A DNA stretch of 64,000 nt from Candidatus Bathyarchaeota archaeon (GTDB lineage: Archaea; Thermoproteota; Bathyarchaeia; Bathyarchaeales; Bathycorpusculaceae): the NCBI GenBank assembly GCA_026014665.1, contig JAOZHX010000019.1:1-64000 (forward strand), written 5' to 3'. Positions 34,822 to 44,090 of the stretch are shown here, piece after piece (within the stretch, counting starts at the first letter, position 1; each line of letters begins with the position of its first letter). The notes under the pieces were generated by a model. The model did not search any database. It saw nothing but the letters and a program-made list of their open reading frames with translations, and was not told the origin of the DNA. The translations under genes and the position numbers were made by a program.

Positions 34822-36297
34822 TTAAGATTTTACTTGCATTCGCTGCTTTCGACGGACAATTATTACTGTCAAAATGGCGACAATTGTAACAGCCACTATG
34901 GCTATGACCAATGCAAGTATGAATAGATTCTGCCCATTATCTCCAGCTTCGGGAACAGTCGGCGTCGGCAATGCTGTAGAGGGAGCGGTGAGAGGAGCGG
35001 TTTTAGCTAGAAAAATCCATTGCTTGTAGGTCGTGGAATCATACTTCCACTGTGGATAGCCCTCTAAGCGTGTGCCCACCAGCCCAAATCCTCCGTCTGC
35101 TGTGGGGAAAATGACGTTGGTCTGGTCAAGTATTTGACCGTACATTTTATGCCATTCAACGTTGCCGGCTGCGTCAAGTTTGAATAGCGTTGTGTTAAAG
35201 GAAGAGAAAACTGGCATAAACGGAAGCGGAAGCGTCTGTGCAAGTAGGTAGCCGCCGTCGGTGGTGGGTACACCTAAGTTGAATGAGCCTGCGTGTGGGT
35301 AGGTTTTGTTAGCAACAACATTGCCGTTTGCATCCACGGATAGTATGGAGCCGGCTGGTTGGTTTTGGATTCGACTAAACCCGACCCAGAGGTAGGTGCC
35401 GTCGTGCCCTTTAAAGAAGTTAGTAAATGTGGAGCGGCTATCGTTTAGGCGGTTAAAATAGGTGACTTCGCCTTCAGAGCTGATTTTTAACAGACAATTG
35501 CCGCCAAAATTCCCCGCCAACAAGTAGCCATCCGATGTTTGTTCGGCATAGTAGACTTGGGCATAGCTGTCATTTTGTCCTAACCTGTAGATTTTTTGCC
35601 ATTGTTTATTCCCTGACGCATCTACTTTAACCACCCATCCAAACTCGCCCAGATTGAGAGAGCCTGCCATCAAGTAGCCGCCATCATCGGTCTGGATTAC
35701 CTTGTTTAGAGCTGCGTTGACGGGCATGGTGAAATTATTGTTCCCGCCGTTTCCCGGTTCGTAGGTTTTATGCCATACCACGTTGCCGTCTGAGTCAGTT
35801 TTTAACAGAAAGAAAATAGTGTACTTACCGTTGGTTATGCTGACGCTGCTGCTCTCAAAATTGTATAACCAAGTTTCGGTGCCAGCGATTACGTATCCGC
35901 CGTCGGCTGTTTGAAACACGGCGTTGGCACCAGACGAGACAACCGCGGGGTTTTGCGAGCCAAAAAGGACAAAGTTTCCGTTTTCGTCTAGGGTTAGCTG
36001 GGTGTTTCCGCCAGTATTTGTTATGTAGGTTTTTTGCCACAGCAGCTTGCCGTCGGAGTCCGTTTTTATGAGGGTGGCGGAATAGTTGTTGTAGGGCTCA
36101 AAGGTTGCCACAAAATCCGCGTATGTTCCAACTATGGCGTATCCTTGGTCACGGGTTTGTATTGCCATGAATCCGCTCAGATAGCCGTAGGTGTTTTCCC
36201 ATTGCAACTCAGGAGGCTCTGCTGCTGCAAACTGTATAAGCATTGTGAACATTAAGGCTGAAATAATAATTGCAGCGAAGGCAGTTTTTCTTTCCAT
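34822..36297 (-). CDS. Surface protein with TxDGGY repeats
   Basis: The 491-residue protein has a signal peptide (1-26) and at least six repeats of the type QTxDGGYxxAGT (for example VFQTADGGYVIAGTE and VIQTDDGGYLMAGSL), which probably form a beta-propeller. A short Thr/Pro stalk and a C-terminal membrane helix (about 457-480) with a basic tail anchor it. TATATA at 36321-36326 lies about 25 nt upstream of ATG, so the mRNA is probably leaderless. Function unknown; perhaps adhesion or ligand binding. Confidence 0.75.
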   Translation of the reverse strand: MERKTAFAAIIISALMFTMLIQFAAAEPPELQWENTYGYLSGFMAIQTRDQGYAIVGTYADFVATFEPYNNYSATLIKTDSDGKLLWQKTYITNTGGNTQLTLDENGNFVLFGSQNPAVVSSGANAVFQTADGGYVIAGTETWLYNFESSSVSITNGKYTIFFLLKTDSDGNVVWHKTYEPGNGGNNNFTMPVNAALNKVIQTDDGGYLMAGSLNLGEFGWVVKVDASGNKQWQKIYRLGQNDSYAQVYYAEQTSDGYLLAGNFGGNCLLKISSEGEVTYFNRLNDSRSTFTNFFKGHDGTYLWVGFSRIQNQPAGSILSVDANGNVVANKTYPHAGSFNLGVPTTDGGYLLAQTLPLPFMPVFSSFNTTLFKLDAAGNVEWHKMYGQILDQTNVIFPTADGGFGLVGTRLEGYPQWKYDSTTYKQWIFLAKTAPLTAPSTALPTPTVPEAGDNGQNLFILALVIAIVAVTIVAILTVIIVRRKQRMQVKS

Positions 36298-36317
36298 AGG
36301 TTGATGGTTGTTTATGT

Positions 36318-36330
36318 TCTTATATACCTT
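36318..36330 (-). promoter_or_regulatory. TATA box of the TxDGGY-repeat gene
   Basis: On the minus strand, AAGGTATATAAGAAC has a strong TATA core placed about 25 nt before the start codon, the spacing expected for a leaderless archaeal gene. Confidence 0.6.
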
Positions 36331-37006
36331 ACCTAAGGAAGCGCCATATCAAGAAAATCTTTGTTTTTGCGGGCGATTTGTCTCCCAACGTAACCTAACA
36401 CTTAACCTCACAGCTAAGCGTCGCTTTAAGCTTGGTTAAGCTCTCTCGGCGTGGGACTTTGCGCCCGTGCCCACCGTGTCCCATGTTTGGGTGAACCTCG
36501 CCATCACAGCAACAAGTTTTCTGACTTGCAGCATCCGTTGGGTCCGTCGGCATGGATTTATCCGGTGGGATACATTAGTAAATGATTCTGCACAGTTAAG
36601 TATTGCTGTCTAAAATAAACAAAAATGTATTTGTGCGCTTTGGGTGTTGTCAGCGACTAAAGGTTTTATTCTGCTTTTTAGACGGAAAAAATTTTGGCTG
36701 GCAAACGATCAGAGTGCCCCATAACCATAGAAAGCCCTGCAAAGCTGGAGGTTTCTGCCGTATAGTCTCTTCTACATGGAGTTAGGTGAGCGATGGTACC
36801 TAAGATCATGCGCAGGGTCGTTGTAACCTTTGGGTGCCTTAATCTTCCAGGCAACCCCAACCCCAAATCACCCTGCATAGCCCCAAGAGAGACGGCCAAT
36901 ATTGGCGTTTTTTAACTCAAAAAATGGGATGTGCCACACTTGTTGTTTCACTAATGAAACACAATAACGATAAATACAAGAATTAGATGGTTTTCTTGGT
37001 GATTTT
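36331..37006. other. Large gene-free interval with structured GC-rich core
   Basis: No credible CDS is present. AGCTT-GGTT-AAGCT (36428-36441) is a small hairpin. The following GC-rich stretch (36446-36510) can pair GTGGGAC with GTCCCAT. Near 36830 GGGTGCCT and AGGCAACCC form another imperfect hairpin. These could belong to one or more non-coding RNAs; no known class was identified. Confidence 0.35.
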
Positions 37007-37294
37007 TTGGTAGATACTGAAGAGCTTACTGGAAAGAACGTCATAGCAGAAGGCGGCATAGTTTTAGGTGAAGTTAAGGGGACCCAGGTAAACACTAGCA
37101 CATGGCAGATAACGAATCTAAAAGTTAAGCTTTCTAACCAAGCATCCGATCAACTGGGCTTTAAGAAACGGTTCCGCAGTTCCACTATTTGCATGCCTGT
37201 GACGCTAGTTTCCGCAGTCGGCGATGTAATAACGCTGACCAAATCCCTCATCGAGCTAAGTCAGAACCCCGAAATAACTGAATGTCTTGAATAG
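37007..37294 (+). CDS. PRC-barrel domain protein
   Basis: A 95-residue single PRC-barrel: LTGKNVIAEGGIVLGEVKG, WQITNLKVKLS and VTLVSAVGDVITL are the usual strands. Archaeal PRC-barrel proteins are linked to RNA metabolism and, in some lineages, cell division. TTG 37007 follows GGTGA by about five nt. It is monocistronic and convergent with the antiporter gene. Confidence 0.82.
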   Translation: MVDTEELTGKNVIAEGGIVLGEVKGTQVNTSTWQITNLKVKLSNQASDQLGFKKRFRSSTICMPVTLVSAVGDVITLTKSLIELSQNPEITECLE

Positions 37295-37342
37295 TGAAAA
37301 TGCTAATCTTCACTTAAGATTAAAACGTAAGAAGAGAGGATT

Positions 37343-38578
37343 CTATGTTTTTTGCCGAGCTATAACCATTGAGCCTATCGTAGCCATGATAGCAGTGGTT
37401 ACGATTATAATGACAGCGATATCAACGTATAGATTAGCGTAAGGTAACCCAAATTGAGCCGGTAAAGTTGCAAGAACCGCTGCAGCCAAACCGCGAGTTA
37501 ACACTACAGTCATAATTTCGCAGTCCTTACGTAGACTGCACTTAGCCGTGGCTATCCAGACCGCGCCAAATCGGGTTGCTAACAGAATAAGGGAAAGCAC
37601 GATGCCAGATAGCAATAGAAACAAGTTAGAAATCGAGGCGATTATTCCAAGAAATACAAAGAAAAAAGTCCTGATTAGGAAAGCAATTTCAGCTTGAAAA
37701 CGTTTTAACCCTTTTGACACCGACAAAGACATTTTTCCATTGAAAACGGCTCCATTATCATCGATGTCTTCATTAATCTTGAACCTTGACAAAAATCTTC
37801 GCAAGTCACGTTCATTGCCGAGGATTAGGCCGAAAATTAGCGCACTCAACGCTCCACTTCCACCTATGCTTTCGGTAACTGCATAACCTAGCAATATGAT
37901 TCCAAGGGTTAGCATATAGGAAAAAGACAGCAGCGCCAATTTCTTGAGAGCAAATAACCAAGAGAAACCCAAAATTACACCTACGCCAAGTCCGATTAAG
38001 AATTTTCCAGCGATACCTGCAGCGATTGTGCTTATGTTTGCATGCCCAGTGATGATTATGTCGAGTATGGATAGGCTGATGACTATGCAGAGGATATCGG
38101 TAATTGCGGATTCCAATATTAGTATGGTTGAGCCTTTCTCGCTTATCTTAACCTTGGTAGCCAACGAAACAACAACCACCGAACTGCTGCCGCCAAGAAT
38201 GCTTCCAAAAAGCAACCCGTAGAGTAACGGCACGTGAAAGACAAGAATCGTAAATGTCCCAACACCCAAAACACTGAAGATGAAACTCAAAGCAGCTAAC
38301 AGAACGGCTTTGGGACTGTTATGTAACACACGTTTGATGTTTAACCCCATCCCACCATCAAACAAAATGTAAGCTAACGCCAAAGCCGCTATGTAGGGGG
38401 CAAAACTTCTAATTGCATTTGGATCAAATATTCCCAAGACTGGACCACATAGCGCTCCCAGAACAATTAGAATGAGCATATCTGGCAGACCAGTTTTATG
38501 AAAGAAGTAGTTGGCTAAAAAACCGATGAGTATTATTAATGCACTGATGATTAGTGCAATGGAAACTATGTCAACCAA
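37343..38578 (-). CDS. Cation:proton antiporter, NhaP/CPA type
   Basis: The 411-residue protein has about 12 membrane helices. Characteristic segments are ILFDGGMGLNIK (CPA family), GSILGGSSSVVVVSLA and ILESAITDILCIVIS, where the conserved acidic residue of the ion site (the Asp of the TD pair) lies. It would exchange Na+ or K+ for H+ across the membrane. A short hydrophilic C terminus lacks TrkA domains. TTG 38578 is the likely start. Confidence 0.9.
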   Translation of the reverse strand: MVDIVSIALIISALIILIGFLANYFFHKTGLPDMLILIVLGALCGPVLGIFDPNAIRSFAPYIAALALAYILFDGGMGLNIKRVLHNSPKAVLLAALSFIFSVLGVGTFTILVFHVPLLYGLLFGSILGGSSSVVVVSLATKVKISEKGSTILILESAITDILCIVISLSILDIIITGHANISTIAAGIAGKFLIGLGVGVILGFSWLFALKKLALLSFSYMLTLGIILLGYAVTESIGGSGALSALIFGLILGNERDLRRFLSRFKINEDIDDNGAVFNGKMSLSVSKGLKRFQAEIAFLIRTFFFVFLGIIASISNLFLLLSGIVLSLILLATRFGAVWIATAKCSLRKDCEIMTVVLTRGLAAAVLATLPAQFGLPYANLYVDIAVIIIVTTAIMATIGSMVIARQKT

Positions 38579-38692
38579 GCGCTATCGCCAACCGAATTAG
38601 GCTATTAGCGTATTTGATAGCTTAGCCTTTTAAAATTATGCAAAAAGCAGTAGCCATGCTTGTTAGTCAAACCACAGGCCGATTTGTTAATG

Positions 38693-39712
38693 TTACATGG
38701 CTCCGACGGTCGTAACTATGAAGAGCGCATAAATGAAGAGGAATATTATGCCCTCTCTCCAAGTCATTTGTTCTCTGGATAGGAAGTACCAGAAAAACAG
38801 GTTAGTGATGATAGAGAATATAACTAGGTTTTGGAATACATTCATGTTTAACGCTAAGGGAGCGCCCACGAGGGCTGGCACAAAGAAAGTTATCCCTAAG
38901 ATGAGAGTCGTATTTAGGAAGCTGGCGCCGATTATGTTGCCTACAGCGAGGTTTGAGTGACCTTTCAGAACTGATTTTAAGCCTATTGTCAGTTCGGGTA
39001 AGCTTGTGCCAAATGCGATTATGGTTGCGCCGATTACTTGCTGAGAGATACCCACGGAGGTAGCTATAGCGATAGCTGAATCTACCAGGAAGTTTGCGCT
39101 TAACACAACTCCAAGAGCACCTGCAACTGTGAATAGTATGTATCTTTTGAGTTTGCTTTTTTCTTCTATGGTGACTTCTTCTTCCTCAGGCATGCGGACT
39201 TTTGATAATTTGTACATATACCCAACAAAAATTATCAGCAGGATTAACCCTGCTACCCAGGCTGCCCGGGTAGATACGTAGATGAGCATTAGGGGGACCA
39301 CAGAAGAAATGAAGAGACCGAACTCGATGCTGCTCAAGTCGGATTTTGCCAATGAAGGTATAATATTGGTGGTTCCATTGGAAACCTTTTTTCTGGAGAT
39401 AAAACATTTCAAGGCAAGTAAAACAGTCGCTAAACCTATGATGACAGATATGTTGAATATGTTTGATCCAAGAACGTTGCCGATGGAAAGCGGTGCCCCG
39501 CCCGAAGTTGCAGCAATTAGAGCAACAGTTAGTTCGGGTAGTGTCGTTGATAGTGATATGAGCGTAAAACCAACAGAGGTTTTGCCAAGTTTGCTGATTG
39601 CTGAAACTTTGAGGGCATACGTGATTACGGTGTTGCTAGCCCAGTTGAGTGCGACAAAGGAGATAGCTATCACTATAAGGTTGAATAACCAGTCTGAGAT
39701 TATTTCTGCCAT
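38693..39712 (-). CDS. Calcium/sodium:cation exchanger
   Basis: The 339-residue protein shows the duplicated alpha repeats of the CaCA family: GFTLISLSTTLPELTVAL ... GNVLGSNIFNISVIIGLA and GATIIAFGTSLPELTIGL ... GNIIGASFLNTTLILGI, where Glu in each PEL motif binds the ion. An acidic cytoplasmic loop (EEEEVTIEEK) separates the halves. AAAGGAG precedes the ATG. With the neighbouring antiporter it forms an ion-homeostasis pair on separate transcripts. Confidence 0.93.
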   Translation of the reverse strand: MAEIISDWLFNLIVIAISFVALNWASNTVITYALKVSAISKLGKTSVGFTLISLSTTLPELTVALIAATSGGAPLSIGNVLGSNIFNISVIIGLATVLLALKCFISRKKVSNGTTNIIPSLAKSDLSSIEFGLFISSVVPLMLIYVSTRAAWVAGLILLIIFVGYMYKLSKVRMPEEEEVTIEEKSKLKRYILFTVAGALGVVLSANFLVDSAIAIATSVGISQQVIGATIIAFGTSLPELTIGLKSVLKGHSNLAVGNIIGASFLNTTLILGITFFVPALVGAPLALNMNVFQNLVIFSIITNLFFWYFLSREQMTWREGIIFLFIYALFIVTTVGAM

Positions 39713-39914
39713 TCTCCTTTCCGCTCCTAAGCTGTGACGTTGACATAGGAATTGTCAGCATACCGTCTAAACCCCTTACAGATATAAATTTTTCTAGCTA
39801 CAAAAGGCAATTTAGCTTGAGGATCGAAAGCTGATATTCAAAAAGACCGTTACAATGTGTCATTTGTTTCAGCCAACCTTAAATATTTAAGGTTTATTTA
39901 ACTTCTAATATAGT
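39713..39914. promoter_or_regulatory. Divergent promoter region with TATA at 39882-39895
   Basis: TTAAATATTTAAGG on the plus strand is a good BRE/TATA-like element. No protein frame follows on this strand, which suggests that the transcript starting near 39915 is non-coding. Confidence 0.45.
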
Positions 39915-40252
39915 TTCTGATGCAAAATCTGCAGGTGTGGGGGAAGCCTTCCGCTGCAATATTCAGCACATCCATAGCTTTTTTGCGCTTTGCTGTTTCG
40001 GTCGCAGATTTTTTCACAAAAAGATATTTCAACCTCCGAAAACCCGCTTCACCTCCATGCGCTAGCTGGAATAGAAACGATATTTGTCAGCCATCTCGGG
40101 AGTCGTGGCGCTCATAGCCTTTCTTTTATTATCTCCACACAGGGTTCTGGAGAATGTGGGCATGGCGTGGGCGACATGGAGCGTATGATTGCTTACCTCA
40201 TACTGCTGTGGACGATCGGCTTAGGCCGATGCTCGTTGGGCATCGATAAATA
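39915..40252 (+). ncRNA. Candidate structured RNA, class unknown
   Basis: Downstream of a TATA box lies a relatively GC-rich, gene-free stretch with several hairpins. At the 5' end TGCAG and CTGCA flank GGGGAAG-CC-TTCC. At the 3' end ATCGGC-TTAG-GCCGAT (40215-40230) overlaps CGATGC-N7-GCATCG (40227-40245), followed by an A-rich end. GAAGCC near the 5' end could also pair with GGCTTA near the 3' end, a long-range contact of the kind found in RNase P RNA, but other RNase P hallmarks were not found. Confidence 0.35.
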
Positions 40253-40262
40253 AAAAAGAGTC

Positions 40263-41003
40263 CTATTTGCAGACCGCTGCCAGCGCAACCATGCAGGTTA
40301 TCACAAGCAAAAGCAAAGCAAACGGCTCGATAATGAAGAGTCCTCCAATGATGAAGCATGCAATTGCACTGATGACGAAAATCGCGATGGCTAAAGTCTT
40401 ACTTTTGTTCCACTTTGGTGGTATGCTTGTGATGTTGAGGAGGTCGGTGTAGAGCAGTTTGTGTTCGCTGATAAAGTTGTAGAGCAGCGCCAAAACAGCG
40501 TAGCCAACAAGAACCGCCCAAACCGCGTTTGTAACGCCGATAATCAGCGCTGTGGGCATAAAAGGGGTGTAATCAAGCCAGAAAAGCCCCCAACCAATGA
40601 CTAAACCACAAAGAATACATGCTGAAACTGCACAGCTTGCAACCAAAGCAAAATTTCTTATGCTTAAGAATTTTGGCTTTTCAGTTTTGGTTGCTCTCCA
40701 TAACTTATAAGGTATGTAACCTAGCAAAAAGTTTCCGATGAAACCGAAAAAGCTTGAGGGGTCTAAATGCGACTCCGCAATATCGCGGATAACGTTTCCA
40801 ATGGCGGTTCCCCACGCGGCTGCTGGACCGAAAAGAAACGAGAATGCAATGGGAAAACCAACGCCTACTCTGCCAAAATCAGCGTAGCCACCAAAAAAGG
40901 TCAAGCCTTGTAGGGGATAAAGCAAAATAACATACAATCCTGCTGTAAGAACCGTGAGCGCTATCATCTTTGGGCTCTTCCACATGAACACTAAATCCAG
41001 CAT
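40263..41003 (-). CDS. ECF S-component-like membrane protein
   Basis: The 246-residue protein has six or seven helices. The segment GYADFGRVGVGFPIAFSFLFGPAAAWGTAIGNVIRD resembles substrate-binding subunits of energy-coupling factor transporters (QueT-like group). No ATPase or T component is adjacent. It differs from the shorter ECF-like protein at 19350. ATG 41003 follows AGGGT. Substrate unknown. Confidence 0.65.
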   Translation of the reverse strand: MLDLVFMWKSPKMIALTVLTAGLYVILLYPLQGLTFFGGYADFGRVGVGFPIAFSFLFGPAAAWGTAIGNVIRDIAESHLDPSSFFGFIGNFLLGYIPYKLWRATKTEKPKFLSIRNFALVASCAVSACILCGLVIGWGLFWLDYTPFMPTALIIGVTNAVWAVLVGYAVLALLYNFISEHKLLYTDLLNITSIPPKWNKSKTLAIAIFVISAIACFIIGGLFIIEPFALLLLVITCMVALAAVCK

Positions 41004-41148
41004 ACCCTAACCCTGCCAACAACCAATGCCTCACCATGCTTAAAAGCCTACACTAGCAACAACTCCAAAACCGTCAAATCTTTAAAAATCTTGCCTAGGG
41101 GATAATGGGTTGGGGAGTGGTGTCTTTTTTTTCTTTTATGTTCTTTTT

Positions 41149-41352
41149 TTATATCCTTTCAAAGGATGCTTGCTCGTAAGCTTTTATGTGGGTGTGGTGG
41201 TTTTGTGGTTGCCACAAGATGATTTGTTGAGACGGTTGTTTTTTGGTTTTGGGTTGTTTTTCTGTTTGTGTTTGTGTGTGGGAATCTTGGTTTTCTCCAC
41301 ATGGCATACATGGCTCCATGTTGAAGGGGCGTTCTTGTGGTTGTGGAAGCAT
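41149..41352 (-). CDS. Small protein family member, copy 2 (WQPQNHH motif)
   Basis: A 67-residue protein that aligns without gaps over 57 residues with the 16556-16894 frame, with about 25 identical positions including MxPxP, FNM, C15, C18-G19, H25-T26 and [12 protein letters not shown]. Nucleotide changes include synonymous third-base differences, supporting coding. The central part is Gln/Lys/Thr-rich and variable. ATG 41352 is chosen from the alignment; the frame extends further upstream. A-rich DNA after the stop codon gives a T-tract on the other strand. No family recognised. Confidence 0.55.
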   Translation of the reverse strand: MLPQPQERPFNMEPCMPCGENQDSHTQTQTEKQPKTKKQPSQQIILWQPQNHHTHIKAYEQASFERI

Positions 41353-41517
41353 GTATCGTTTGTTTTTTTTCTCTACAAGAGCGGTGGAGCAAGTGCAACG
41401 CAGGTCAGGCATAAATCCATCAACTCCAAGGCCCAGCAATAGAAGGGAGCCAACCTTTGGTTCTATGGTAAGTTTAAATCTCTACTAGTAATAGTCTTTT
41501 GATGGAGTATCTTATAA

Positions 41518-42339
41518 TTGTCATACATCTTTAACATACCGTACAGAAAAAACACTAAGCTCAAACAAGTCATCGAAAACATCAAAGAAAACAAAAAACT
41601 CCAAACCTATTGGAGATGCGCCAACGTCATGGCGATTGAACGCATGGGCTACACCGATCATGGTCCAACCCACGTCAAAATTGTGGCCAACCTTGCACTT
41701 AGACTCCTCAGAATTTTAGTGGAAAAAAACCTGATTAAACCAAGCATAGTAGAAAATTACGACATGGAAAATGAAGATGCCGAAGTAGTCGTGGTTTTAG
41801 GTTCTATACTCCATGACTTAGGAATGACTGTGCAAAGGTTAAACCATGAAAAATACAGTGCAATACTATCTATCGATATAATAGAAAAGCTCCTAACACC
41901 CATATACAACGAAGAAGAACGCGCAATCATAACCTCAGAAGTTCTCCATGCCATCGTGTGCCACGAACAACCCCCAACCAATGAACCAACACACAGAATC
42001 CTAACCAAAGAAGCAGGCATAGTCGGTATCGCAGACGCACTCGACATGGAAGCAGGCAGAGCACGCATCCCCTTCCAAGCTGGAAAAATTGATATCCATG
42101 CCGTCTCTGCGTTATCTATAGAAAAAGTCGAAGTGGAAATAACTGAAAACTGGAAACCCAACTCTGACAAAAAACCAATCCAAATAAGAATAAAAATGTC
42201 CAACTCTGCAGGAGTTTTCCAAATCGACGAACTCTTAAAACCCAGAATCGTAAACTCAGGACTCGAACAATTCTTCCACGTCATTGCGGAGATCACGGGC
42301 GAAAAAGAAACACGAATTATAGAGAAGTTCGAAATCTAA
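41518..42339 (+). CDS. HD-domain phosphohydrolase
   Basis: The 273-residue protein has an HD-type metal-binding site: GYTDHGPTHVKIV (His pair), LGSILHDLGMTV (HD) and a later HAIVCHEQ and GIADALDMEAGR (Asp). HD proteins hydrolyse phosphate esters of nucleotides or nucleic acids. A C-terminal alpha/beta region follows. TTG 41518 follows GGAG. Only 23 bp separate it from the fumarate reductase gene, so it heads that operon; a regulatory role is conceivable. Confidence 0.82.
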   Translation: MSYIFNIPYRKNTKLKQVIENIKENKKLQTYWRCANVMAIERMGYTDHGPTHVKIVANLALRLLRILVEKNLIKPSIVENYDMENEDAEVVVVLGSILHDLGMTVQRLNHEKYSAILSIDIIEKLLTPIYNEEERAIITSEVLHAIVCHEQPPTNEPTHRILTKEAGIVGIADALDMEAGRARIPFQAGKIDIHAVSALSIEKVEVEITENWKPNSDKKPIQIRIKMSNSAGVFQIDELLKPRIVNSGLEQFFHVIAEITGEKETRIIEKFEI

Positions 42340-42362
42340 CAACCTCAAAGGAGCAGGTAGGC

Positions 42363-44090
42363 ATGATTCACCAATATGACGTTATCGTCATCGGCGGCGG
42401 AATAGCAGGGCTCTACACAGCTTTAACCACAGCACAAAACAACTGCCGTGTTGCAGTAATCAGCAAAGTCCATGTAACCCGGTCGCATTCGGTCGCTGCT
42501 CAAGGCGGCATAGCTGCAAGCATAGGTAACGAAGAAGAAGACCACTGGGAATGGCACATGTACGACACCATCAAAGGCAGCGACTACCTCGCAGACCAAG
42601 ATGCAGTTGAGGCGTTAACAAAAGAAGCTCCAAACGCTATTTACACACTGGAACACTTGGGTGTGCCATTTAGTCGAAACCAACAAGGTAAGATTGAACA
42701 GCGCAGGTTCGGTGGTCACACAAAAAACTATGGGCAAGCCCCCATCAAACGGGCATGCTATGTGTCAGATCGTACAGGTAGAGCTATCATGGATACCTTA
42801 TACGATCAATGCCTTCAGTATGACGTAACTTTCTATAACGAAGTCTTCATTCAAAACTTACTTTTTTCTTTTAATCATTGCTGTGGTGCGGCAGGATATG
42901 ATGTTGCTACAACCACACCGCACGTATTCCATAGTAGAGTCGTTGTTATAGCTACAGGAGGCGGTGGAAGAATTTATAAAACTACCAGTAACGGTTTTGC
43001 ATCCACCGGTGATGGTTTTGCACTTGCGCTTGATGCGCTTTTGCCCTTGGAGGATATGGAGTTTGTGCAGTTTCACCCAACAGGCATCTATGGGCTGGGC
43101 ATCCTTGTGAGTGAAGCGGCAAGGGCTGAAGGTGGTGTTTTGCGGAATGGTTTGGGGGAGCGGTTTATGGAACGTTATGCACCTGTGCTTAAGGATTTAG
43201 CGCCACGAGACATCGTTTCCAGAGCTATCTTAAAAGAGATAAGCGATGGCAAGGGGATAGAGGGCAAAGACTTCGTTCACTTAGATTTAAGAGGGATAGA
43301 TAAGGAGCAATTGAACCGGAAGCTTCCCGAGATATCATCCTTCATCAGAACTTACTTGGGAATTGATCCTAGTGATTCGCCAATTCCAGTTGCACCAACT
43401 TGCCATTATATGATGGGTGGAATTCCAACTGACTTGCAAGGGCACGTTTTAACGGATATCGTTGGCTCCGTGCTGCCTGGATTGTATGCTGTTGGGGAAT
43501 GCGCTTGCGTGAGCGTTCATGGCGCAAACCGATTAGGCTGCAACTCGCTCATTGACCTTGTCGTTTTCGGGCGCTTTGCAGGTATGAACATCATAAGAGA
43601 GATTAAGTCTAAAGTTCTGCAGCCGTTGCCTCTGCAAGCTGAAAGCATCGTTGAGGCTAAAATTAACCGTTTATTAGAATCTAGTGGGTCCGAATGTGTG
43701 CCTGTTTTGCGTGAATCCATGCAACGGGTGATGACTGAGCAATGCAGTGTCTTTAGAAGCGGTCAAACCCTTGAAAATGCGTTAGGGGAGATTAGACAGC
43801 TAGAGAAACGATGCTTAAACGTTGGTTTAACCAATAAATCTTGTATCTTTAACTATGAACTTCAAGAGATGCTTGAACTCACCAACATGCTTAAGGTTGC
43901 CGAAGTCATCGTTTTTAGCGCCCTCAAACGAACTGAGAGTCGTGGAGCCCACTTCCGAAGTGATTTTCCCGAGCGTAACGATGAGGAATGGCTCAAACAT
44001 ACCTTTGTTAGCGAGTCTCCGATGGGGCTAAAGGAAAGCTTCAAGCCCGTCGCAATCTCAAAGTTTGCACCAGAGATGAGGAGATACTAA
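42363..44090 (+). CDS. frdA: Fumarate reductase/succinate dehydrogenase flavoprotein subunit
   Basis: The 575-residue subunit has a Rossmann FAD motif (VIVIGGGIAGL, residues 8-18), the covalent-FAD His in SHSVAAQGGIA, and catalytic segments QFHPTGIYG, RAEGGVLRN, APRDIVSRAI and HYMMGGIPTD. It interconverts fumarate and succinate. AAAGGAG precedes ATG. The iron-sulfur subunit begins one base after the stop codon. The downstream aspartase suggests the fumarate-reducing direction; the sequence alone cannot separate FRD from SDH. Confidence 0.93.
   Translation: MIHQYDVIVIGGGIAGLYTALTTAQNNCRVAVISKVHVTRSHSVAAQGGIAASIGNEEEDHWEWHMYDTIKGSDYLADQDAVEALTKEAPNAIYTLEHLGVPFSRNQQGKIEQRRFGGHTKNYGQAPIKRACYVSDRTGRAIMDTLYDQCLQYDVTFYNEVFIQNLLFSFNHCCGAAGYDVATTTPHVFHSRVVVIATGGGGRIYKTTSNGFASTGDGFALALDALLPLEDMEFVQFHPTGIYGLGILVSEAARAEGGVLRNGLGERFMERYAPVLKDLAPRDIVSRAILKEISDGKGIEGKDFVHLDLRGIDKEQLNRKLPEISSFIRTYLGIDPSDSPIPVAPTCHYMMGGIPTDLQGHVLTDIVGSVLPGLYAVGECACVSVHGANRLGCNSLIDLVVFGRFAGMNIIREIKSKVLQPLPLQAESIVEAKINRLLESSGSECVPVLRESMQRVMTEQCSVFRSGQTLENALGEIRQLEKRCLNVGLTNKSCIFNYELQEMLELTNMLKVAEVIVFSALKRTESRGAHFRSDFPERNDEEWLKHTFVSESPMGLKESFKPVAISKFAPEMRRY

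Noticed and set aside
36603-36899. Short frames on both strands in the 36.3-37.0 kb interval
   Set aside because: No start signals and no family features; the interval looks non-coding.
39990-40253. 87-codon plus-strand frame in the structured interval
   Set aside because: Composition is atypical and the DNA has RNA-like inverted repeats; a coding role is unsupported.
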